In this document: piece by piece, positions 58,961 through 64,000 of the stretch | Layout of the letters: each line of letters opens with the position of its first letter | Position numbering within the stretch: position 1 is the first letter of the stretch | Source: Sphingomonas phyllosphaerae | GTDB taxonomy: Bacteria > Pseudomonadota > Alphaproteobacteria > Sphingomonadales > Sphingomonadaceae | DNA length: 64,000 nucleotides | Assembly: GCA_036946405.1 (NCBI GenBank) | Contig: JAQIJC010000001.1 | Span: forward strand, 1,743,001-1,807,000 | Direction: 5' to 3' | The notes under the pieces: generated by a model | The model's input: the letters and a program-made list of their open reading frames with translations, nothing else | The model's database searches: none | What the model was told of the DNA's origin: nothing | Position numbers and translations under genes: made by a program

Positions 58961-59058
58961 TCGCAGTGGATTAGCGCAAGCTAATCCACGCCGCGGCGAT
59001 CACCTCGGCCGGCGGGAGCCGAACGGCTACCGACCGACGACGCGGCTCCGCCGCGTCG
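58956..59058. other. Hairpins 3' of rpoA
   Basis: A two-level hairpin overlaps the rpoA stop: outer GGTGATCGC / GCGATCACC (58956-59004) and inner GTGGATTAGC-GCAA-GCTAATCCAC (58966-58989) with a GNRA loop. A second perfect stem, CGACGCGGC-TCC-GCCGCGTCG, is at 59038-59058. They lie in the 259-base spacer before rplQ, followed by a solitary family C arm at 59110-59140. Confidence 0.75.
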
Positions 59059-59219
59059 CCACCCGGTCTCATCCTGCGACAACAACCGGCGTCCCGAGCG
59101 CCGAACCAGACATGGGCCCCTGCCTCCGCAAGGGCGACGGTTTTTCCGGTGAGCCACCGTCCTCACCTGTCCCGGGGTTCCGTCGAACGGCCCCCTGACG
59201 AACGAGAAGGAAGACTATC

Positions 59220-59645
59220 ATGCGCCATCGTGTAGGCGGTCGTAAGCTCCAGCGGACCTCGGCACATCGCATCGCGCTGTTCCGCAACATGTCGGCCGCG
59301 CTCATCAAGCATGAGCAGATCACCACGACCGTCGCCAAGGCGAAGGAACTGCGTCCGTACATCGAGAAGCTGGTGACGCTCGGCAAGAAGGGCGGCCTGT
59401 CGAACCGCCGTCTGGCGCACGCCCGACTGCTCGACGACGCGCAGCTGGTCAAGCTGTTCGACGTGCTCGCCAAGCGCTACGCCGACCGCAACGGCGGCTA
59501 TACCCGCATCATCAAGGCCGGCATCCGTGCATCGGACGCCTCGCCGATGGCGATCATCGAATTCGTCGATCGCGACGTCGCGGCCAAGGGGCAGGATTCT
59601 GGCCCGGTCGTGAGCGACGACGAGGATTTCGACGCCGCCGCCTGA
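59220..59645 (+). CDS. rplQ: 50S ribosomal protein L17
   Basis: 141 aa: [58 protein letters not shown], with an acidic C-terminal extension ([18 protein letters not shown]). AGAAGGAAG upstream. Last gene of the ribosomal superoperon. Confidence 0.97.
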   Translation: MRHRVGGRKLQRTSAHRIALFRNMSAALIKHEQITTTVAKAKELRPYIEKLVTLGKKGGLSNRRLAHARLLDDAQLVKLFDVLAKRYADRNGGYTRIIKAGIRASDASPMAIIEFVDRDVAAKGQDSGPVVSDDEDFDAAA

Positions 59646-59670
59646 TCGGGCGACCGCGCTGAAACGAACA

Positions 59671-59701
59671 GGCCGCTCCGGCAACGGGGCGGCCTTTTTC
59701 G
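59671..59701 (+). terminator. Terminator of rplQ
   Basis: GGCCGCTCCG-GCAA-CGGGGCGGCC, ten pairs with one G-T, followed by TTTTTC. Marks the end of the ribosomal cluster. Confidence 0.88.
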
Positions 59702-59737
59702 TTTGCCGTGAATTGTGGCGCGCCGGCCGCCCCACAC

Positions 59738-59832
59738 CGTCATTCCCGCAAAAGCGTGAATCCAGACGCGCGAGCGTCGCGCCTCTCTCGAGACGATATG
59801 GGTTCTGGATTCCCGCCTGCGCGGGAATGACG
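59738..59832. repeat. Palindromic repeat family C-like, copy 4
   Basis: CGTCATTCCCGCAAAAGCGT with TCCAGA on the left, TCTGGATTCCCGCCTGCGCG to ATGACG on the right, and an inner GAGCGTCGC / CTCTCGAG region. It lies between the rplQ terminator and the ParD-like gene; 59833-59900 is the only other non-coding part and holds ATATACGG-like promoter-poor sequence. Confidence 0.75.
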
Positions 59833-59900
59833 GATTGAGTGACAACCCACCATCCACACCATATACGGTTCGTATGTTAATAACCCCGTGGAGAAGTTGT

Positions 59901-60095
59901 GTGGGCATTGTGAAGATCGACGATCACCTCCACGAGGAAGCGCGGCGCGTCAGCGCGGTGATGTGCCGCTCGATCAATGCGCAGGCGGAATTCTGGATGA
60001 AGATCGGAATGCTCGCCGAGGCGAACCCGACCCTGTCGTTCAACGAGATCGTCGCCCGCGAGTGCGCTGCCGTGCCGATCGCGACCGCCGCATGA
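59901..60095 (+). CDS. ParD-like antitoxin-family protein
   Basis: 64 aa from GTG at 59901 (MGIVKIDDHLHEEARRVSAV, then SINAQAEFWMKIGMLAEANPTLSFNEIVAR). It matches the ParD_like family (PF11903), a ribbon-helix-helix-type fold related to type II antitoxins. There is no ParE/RelE-type toxin next to it; instead its stop overlaps the map2 start by ATGA. Probably DNA-binding and perhaps an autoregulator of this two-gene unit. Start: AGAAG lies nine bases upstream; longer starts are not conserved-looking. Confidence 0.8.
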   Translation: MGIVKIDDHLHEEARRVSAVMCRSINAQAEFWMKIGMLAEANPTLSFNEIVARECAAVPIATAA

Positions 60096-60880
60096 CCGCG
60101 ATCCTCAAGACCCCCGACGAGCTGGCGCTGATGCGCGAGTCCGGCCGGTTGCTCGCGCAGGTGTTCACGATGCTTGATCGCGAGACGCTCGCCGGCCAGT
60201 CGACGCTGGCGATCAACGACCGGGTCGAGCGCTACATCGTCGACGAACTCCACGCGCGTCCCGCCAGCAAGGGCCAGTATGATTTCGCGTTCGTGCTCAA
60301 CAGCTCGATCAACCAGGTCGTCTGCCACGGCGTGCCGAACGACGCCGACGTGATCCGCGACGGCGACATCGTCAATCTCGACATCACGCTGGAGAAGAAC
60401 GGTTTCATCGCTGATTCGAGCAAGACCTATCTGGTCGGCGAGGTCGCGCCCGCCGCGCGTCGGCTGGTGCGCGTCGCGCAGGAGGCGATGTGGAAGGGGA
60501 TCGCGCAGGTCCGCGCCGGCGCGCGGCTCGGCGACGTCGGCGCGGCGATCGACCGCCACGCCAAGCAGCACGGCTATGCGGTGGTTCGCGACTTCTGCGG
60601 CCACGGCATCGGCCGCGAGATGCACGAGGCGCCCGAGGTGCTCAACTACGGACGCCCCGGCACCGGCCCGGTGCTGCACGAGGGCATGACCTTCACGGTC
60701 GAGCCGATGGTCAATCAGGGGACGCGCAAGGTCGCGACGCGCGACGACGGCTGGACGGTCGTCACCGGCGACGGCAAGCTCTCCGCGCAATTCGAGCATA
60801 CGGTGGCAGTGACGGCGACCGGCGTCGAGGTGCTGACGCTGCGCGACGGCGAGGCGGTGCCGAAGGGCGTGCGCGGCTGA
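60092..60880 (+). CDS. map: Type I methionine aminopeptidase (second copy)
   Basis: 262 aa. All metal ligands present: VNLDITLEKNGFIADSSKTY (two Asp), CGHGIGREMHEAPEV (His), FTVEPMVN and SAQFEHTVAV (Glu). Distinct from the copy at 17713-18537 (different N terminus and many substitutions), so not a recent duplication. ATG overlaps the ParD-like stop, indicating coupled translation. One of the two may be the growth-essential enzyme and the other specialised. Confidence 0.95.
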   Translation: MTAILKTPDELALMRESGRLLAQVFTMLDRETLAGQSTLAINDRVERYIVDELHARPASKGQYDFAFVLNSSINQVVCHGVPNDADVIRDGDIVNLDITLEKNGFIADSSKTYLVGEVAPAARRLVRVAQEAMWKGIAQVRAGARLGDVGAAIDRHAKQHGYAVVRDFCGHGIGREMHEAPEVLNYGRPGTGPVLHEGMTFTVEPMVNQGTRKVATRDDGWTVVTGDGKLSAQFEHTVAVTATGVEVLTLRDGEAVPKGVRG

Positions 60881-60886
60881 CCGTTT

Positions 60887-60973
60887 CGTCGCCCCGGACT
60901 TGATCCGGGGTCCCGCTTCTTCTTCCTGCTGTCGGACGTAAGAAGCCGGATGCCGGATCAAGTCCGGCATGAC
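60887..60973. repeat. Palindromic repeat family D, copy 2
   Basis: CGTCGCCCCGGACTTGATCC arm and GCCGGATCAAGTCCGGCATG arm, same arrangement as 14286-14371, including the pyrimidine-rich spacer (CTTCTTCTTCC) and a matching purine-rich AAGAAGCC. Lies between map2 and guaA. Confidence 0.8.
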
Positions 60974-61023
60974 CGCGAAGAGGCCCTCTTTCCCCCTGCG
61001 CGCCATCCCGCTACAGGCCCGCC

Positions 61024-62577
61024 ATGGAGCATCCCGACAACATCCTCATCGTCGATTTCGGCAGCCAGGTGACCCAGCTGATCGCGCGTCGCGTGCGCGA
61101 GGCGGGGGTCTATAGCGAGGTCGCGCCCTTCCAGTCCGCCGCCGAGGCGTTCGCGCGGCTGAAGCCCAAAGGTGTCATCCTGTCGGGCGGCCCCGCGTCG
61201 GTGGTCGACGACAATAGCCCGCGTGCGCCGCAGGAGATCTTCGACGCCGGCGTGCCGGTGCTCGGCATCTGCTATGGCCAGCAGGTGATGAACACCCAGC
61301 TCGGCGGGCGGGTCGAAAAGGGCATGTCGGGCGAGTTCGGGCTGGCGTTCGTCGAGGTCGACCAAGGCTGCGCGTTGTTCGACGGGCTGTGGCAGGCCGG
61401 CGAGAAGCATCAGGTGTGGATGAGCCACGGCGACCATGTCGCGGCGCTCGCCCCCGGCTTCGCCCCCGTCGCCTCGTCGCCCGGCGCGCCTTTCGCGATC
61501 ACCGCCGACGAGACGCGCCGCTTCTACGGGCTGCAATTCCATCCGGAGGTGGTCCACACGCCCGATGGCGCGAAGCTGATCGCCAATTTCGCGCGCCATG
61601 TCTGCGGACTGGCGGGCGACTGGACGATGGCGGAGTTCCGCACCGTCAAGATCGCCGAGATCCGCGCGCAGGTCGGCGACAAGCGTGTGATCTGCGGCCT
61701 GTCGGGCGGGGTCGACTCGGCGGTCGCGGCGGTGCTGATCCACGAGGCGATCGGCGAGCAGCTCACCTGCGTGTTCGTCGACGGCGGCATCCTGCGTCAG
61801 GGCGAGGCCGAGCAGGTCGTCGGGCTGTTCCGCGGTGCCTATAACATTCCGCTGGTGCACGTTCAGGCGCAGGACCTGTTCATGGACGGGCTGGCCGGCG
61901 TCACCGACCCGGAGGCGAAGCGCAAGTTCATCGGCAAGACCTTCATCGACGTGTTCGAGGCCGAGGCGAAGAAGATCGGCGGCGCAGACTTCCTCGCGCA
62001 AGGCACGCTCTATCCGGACGTGATCGAGAGCGTCAGCTTCACCGGCGGTCCGTCGGTGACGATCAAGAGCCATCACAATGTCGGCGGGCTGCCCGAGCGG
62101 ATGAACATGAAGCTCGTCGAGCCGCTGCGCGAATTGTTCAAGGACGAGGTCCGCGCGCTCGGCCGCGAGCTGGGGCTGCCCGAGGTGTTCGTCAGCCGCC
62201 ATCCGTTCCCGGGGCCGGGGCTCGCGATCCGCATCCCCGGCGAGGTGACGCGCGAGCGCTGCGACATCCTGCGCAAGGTCGATGCGATCTATCTGGAGGA
62301 AATCCGCAACGCCGGGCTCTACGACACGATCTGGCAGGCGTTCGCGGTGCTGCTGCCGGTGCGCTCGGTGGGCGTGATGGGCGACGGGCGGACCTATGAC
62401 AGCGTACTGGCGTTGCGCGCAGTGACCTCGGTCGACGGCATGACCGCCGAGGCGTTTGAGTTTCCCGGCGGCTTCCTGCCGCGCGTCGCGACGCGGATCA
62501 TCAACGAGGTGAAGGGCGTCAACCGCGTCACCTACGACTATACCTCCAAGCCGCCCGGCACGATCGAGTGGGAATGA
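61024..62577 (+). CDS. guaA: GMP synthase (glutamine-hydrolysing)
   Basis: 517 aa; amidates XMP to GMP. Glutamine amidotransferase domain with the catalytic Cys in [12 protein letters not shown] and His-Glu in [13 protein letters not shown]-pyrophosphatase P-loop [21 protein letters not shown]-terminal dimerisation domain [13 protein letters not shown] and the final [16 protein letters not shown]. Stand-alone gene; its stop codon lies inside the first hairpin of the array downstream. Confidence 0.98.
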   Translation: MEHPDNILIVDFGSQVTQLIARRVREAGVYSEVAPFQSAAEAFARLKPKGVILSGGPASVVDDNSPRAPQEIFDAGVPVLGICYGQQVMNTQLGGRVEKGMSGEFGLAFVEVDQGCALFDGLWQAGEKHQVWMSHGDHVAALAPGFAPVASSPGAPFAITADETRRFYGLQFHPEVVHTPDGAKLIANFARHVCGLAGDWTMAEFRTVKIAEIRAQVGDKRVICGLSGGVDSAVAAVLIHEAIGEQLTCVFVDGGILRQGEAEQVVGLFRGAYNIPLVHVQAQDLFMDGLAGVTDPEAKRKFIGKTFIDVFEAEAKKIGGADFLAQGTLYPDVIESVSFTGGPSVTIKSHHNVGGLPERMNMKLVEPLRELFKDEVRALGRELGLPEVFVSRHPFPGPGLAIRIPGEVTRERCDILRKVDAIYLEEIRNAGLYDTIWQAFAVLLPVRSVGVMGDGRTYDSVLALRAVTSVDGMTAEAFEFPGGFLPRVATRIINEVKGVNRVTYDYTSKPPGTIEWE

Positions 62578-62748
62578 TGACGCCACGCCCATGCGGGGCA
62601 TGGGCGTGGCGTCATCATTCGGTGCCGAAAGGCACCGTAATGGACCCGCGATCCCGCGGGGCGGGATCGCGGCCACATCATTCGGCATCGCGATGCCGCT
62701 GGGCCGCAACGGATGACGTGGCAGGACAAGATCGAGGCCACGTCGTCC
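62573..62748. other. Array of five consecutive hairpins downstream of guaA
   Basis: Hairpin 1, 62573-62619: 22 perfect pairs with loop GGG, containing the guaA stop. Hairpin 2, 62620-62637: CGGTGCC-GAAA-GGCACCG. Hairpin 3, 62646-62672: CCGCGATCCCGC-GGG-GCGGGATCGCGG. Hairpin 4, 62683-62698: palindrome CGGCATCGCGATGCCG. Hairpin 5, 62711-62748: GGATGACGTGGC / GCCACGTCGTCC. The link CATCATTCGG follows hairpin 1 and precedes hairpin 4. No T run is present. It fills much of the 421-base gap, with repeat B3 after it. Confidence 0.85.
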
Positions 62749-62801
62749 GGCGAAAGGCCCAATCGTCTGACGGCCTAGACGATGATCCATCTAAGCTGAA
62801 G

Positions 62802-62906
62802 CGTCGCCCCGGCGAAGGCCGGGGCCCAGTTGGGGGACGCTGATGATGGAGGTAGCGCCTTGTTTCGCGGGCCTTCCCAACTGGGCCTGGCCTTCCTCGG
62901 GGTGAC
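62802..62906. repeat. Palindromic repeat family B, copy 3
   Basis: CGTCGCCCCGGCGAAGGCCG with CCCAGTTGGG on the left, CCCAACTGGGCCTGGCCTTC and CGGGGTGAC on the right. The centre starts GGGGGACGCTGATGATGG, as in the reverse complement of copy 2. The right arm has decayed at two or three positions. Confidence 0.85.
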
Positions 62907-62998
62907 AATGGGAAACGGTTCAGGCCGGGTGGATCAAACATTAGTGACCGCTGCCGTCTGATCGTGCCACAATCGGCGCGACCATGATGGATTGACCG

Positions 62999-63568
62999 AT
63001 GATCGCCGCACTCCTGTCCTTCGCGCTGCAAGCCGCGCCGCTGCAACAGCTCCCCGACAAACCGCAATATCGCGGACAGGGGCAGATGGCGCTGTTCGAC
63101 ATGATTTGTGGTCGAGTTTTCCCGGATGACGCACGGATCGCGACAGCGCTGGCCAGGATGCCCGGCGTCCGCGCGCTGACCCCGGAGGAGTTGCGCATCT
63201 ATCTGAAGGACGATCCGGGCCGCGGCTGGGTCATGTCGGCGGGCAGCAGCCGGATCGTCGTGACGATTGAATCGCCGCCGATCCATTCCTGTGCGGTGCG
63301 GATCGACAACACGGATGGCGTGATCGACGACGGCAAGTGGCAGCAACTGCTCACCGCAGCGCAGGCACGCAGCGGCGGCGGGTTCCTGACGCTACCGCCG
63401 CAGACATTCGTGGTCGGCGACATCCGTTCGCAGGCGAGCGGTGTGCAGAAGCAGGGCGTCGGCGGCGCGGCGGAGGCGATCTACCTGATCCGCAGCACCC
63501 CGAAAAAGCCCGGGTTCGGGACGGAAATCCGCATGGTGCGGCAGCTGGTGGCACCGCAGGCGCGGTAA
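62999..63568 (+). CDS. Exported protein of unknown function
   Basis: 189 aa beginning with a short signal-like segment MIAALLSFALQAAPLQQLPD. The mature part has conserved-looking strands (MALFDMICGRVFPDDARIATAL, SRIVVTIESPPIHSCAVRID) and two cysteines that could pair. No family recognised. Weak GATTGACCG before the ATG. Followed six bases later by another small exported protein, so the two may be an operon. Confidence 0.6.
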   Translation: MIAALLSFALQAAPLQQLPDKPQYRGQGQMALFDMICGRVFPDDARIATALARMPGVRALTPEELRIYLKDDPGRGWVMSAGSSRIVVTIESPPIHSCAVRIDNTDGVIDDGKWQQLLTAAQARSGGGFLTLPPQTFVVGDIRSQASGVQKQGVGGAAEAIYLIRSTPKKPGFGTEIRMVRQLVAPQAR

Positions 63569-63573
63569 ATGCC

Positions 63574-63897
63574 ATGAGGCTCTTGCGCTCATCGCCCCCG
63601 CTCGCATCCTTATGCAGCCTGACCCTCGCTTGTGCCACGCCCGCGGCCGGCATCCGGTTTGACCTCGCATTGCGTGAGAAGGACGGCGCGTGCGTCACCA
63701 CATTCGAGGGGCGTGACTTCGACAACGCCGAGGTGCTGGAAATTGCTCGTAGCCGGGTGAGGAAGACCCGCGAGGCGCAGGTCGCCACGAAGGCAGCCGA
63801 TATGCCGTGGCGGTGCGTCGCCGGACTGATCTACCGGTTGCAAATGGCGGGGTTCGAGAAGATCAACTTCGCCGCGCTTTCTCCCTCGCGCCGCTAG
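63574..63897 (+). CDS. Small exported protein resembling the ExbD/TolR periplasmic domain
   Basis: 107 aa. N-terminal hydrophobic segment LASLCSLTLACATPAAG (signal peptide or anchor), then FDLALREKDGACVTTFEGRDFDNAEVLEIARSRVRKT and AADMPWRCVAGLIYRLQMAGFEKINFAAL. The last stretch has the pattern of the ExbD/TolR C-terminal domain (AD-x3-Y-x-V-x5-L-x3-G-x3-I), but the transmembrane Asp of true ExbD is absent. Similarity judged by eye only. Five bases after the preceding unknown gene's stop. Confidence 0.5.
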   Translation: MRLLRSSPPLASLCSLTLACATPAAGIRFDLALREKDGACVTTFEGRDFDNAEVLEIARSRVRKTREAQVATKAADMPWRCVAGLIYRLQMAGFEKINFAALSPSRR

Positions 63898-63933
63898 CCG
63901 GCGATCCTCCCTCCATGCACGGACCGGACTCTC

Positions 63934-64000
63934 ATGCCCGTCACCCTCTACGGCATTCCCAATTGCGACACCGTCAAGAAGGCGCGCACGTGGCTCGCCG
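63934..64000 (+). CDS. ArsC/Spx/YffB-family protein, 3' end outside window
   Basis: Only the first 22 codons are visible: MPVTLYGIPNCDTVKKARTW. The strand and single Cys (IPNCDTVKKAR) are those of thioredoxin-fold arsenate-reductase-related proteins, most like YffB/Spx-type. True arsenate reductase activity cannot be judged from the fragment. Confidence 0.75.
   Translation, partial: MPVTLYGIPNCDTVKKARTWLA

Noticed and set aside
59901-60095. Classic type II toxin-antitoxin locus
   Set aside because: Only an antitoxin-like gene is present. The overlapping partner is a complete methionine aminopeptidase, and no ParE, RelE or other toxin was seen within 2 kb.

Overview
The window is high-GC chromosomal DNA from a sphingomonad, most likely Sphingomonas or a close relative (Alphaproteobacteria). 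The evidence is a CtrA cell-cycle regulator with its own TTAA-N7-TTAA box, a PEP-CTERM protein with a WA-type tripartite tail, alphaproteobacterial order of the ribosomal superoperon, and many short palindromic intergenic repeats. No rRNA, tRNA, CRISPR array, insertion sequence or prophage gene was found.

Region 1 (1-13235) is a sugar-acid and pentose catabolic locus for plant glucuronoxylan breakdown products. On the minus strand a GH43 lipoprotein, xylB, xylA and a 2,5-dioxovalerate-type aldehyde dehydrogenase (cut by the left edge) form one unit. On the plus strand an aldo/keto reductase is followed by uxuA-uxaC-uxuB-kdgK, which turns hexuronate into KDPG. The two halves flank a divergent flavoprotein/aldo-keto reductase pair. 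Each half has a LacI-type palindrome at its head (5835-5846 and 8209-8222), but no LacI regulator or KDPG aldolase lies in the window.

Region 2 (13236-38540) is a mosaic of housekeeping and accessory genes: a degenerate RBBP9-like hydrolase, glnB-glnA behind a putative sigma-54 promoter, a CAP-domain lipoprotein, a first methionine aminopeptidase, a CinA-like protein, a PEP-CTERM choice-of-anchor protein, ctrA, an AI-2E family permease, two polytopic membrane proteins resembling GT-C glycosyltransferases, a pdhC-to-lpd operon with three small genes inside, a universal stress protein, an M28 peptidase, free-Met-R-sulfoxide reductase, a DUF1996 protein, arfB, an RluA-family synthase, an M15 peptidase, wrbA, and a pirin/LysR divergent pair with a clear operator palindrome. 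Several hairpin repeat families punctuate the gaps, including a 77-bp element in three near-identical copies plus a diverged inverted fourth.

Region 3 (38541-59700) is the str-S10-spc-alpha superoperon: rpsL, rpsG, fusA, tuf, rpsJ to rpsQ, rplN to rplO, secY, adk, rpsM, rpsK, rpoA, rplQ. Promoter-like sequences precede rpsL, tuf and secY, and terminator-like hairpins follow tuf, rpsQ, rplO, adk and rplQ. Two small membrane proteins are inserted (85 aa between rpsG and fusA; 88 aa between adk and rpsM). S5 carries a Gly/Arg-rich N-terminal extension of about 78 residues, and rpoA starts with TTG.

Region 4 (59701-64000) holds a ParD-like antitoxin homologue translationally coupled to a second methionine aminopeptidase, then guaA followed by an array of five hairpins, two exported proteins of unknown function (one resembling the ExbD/TolR periplasmic domain), and the start of an ArsC/YffB-like gene cut by the right edge.
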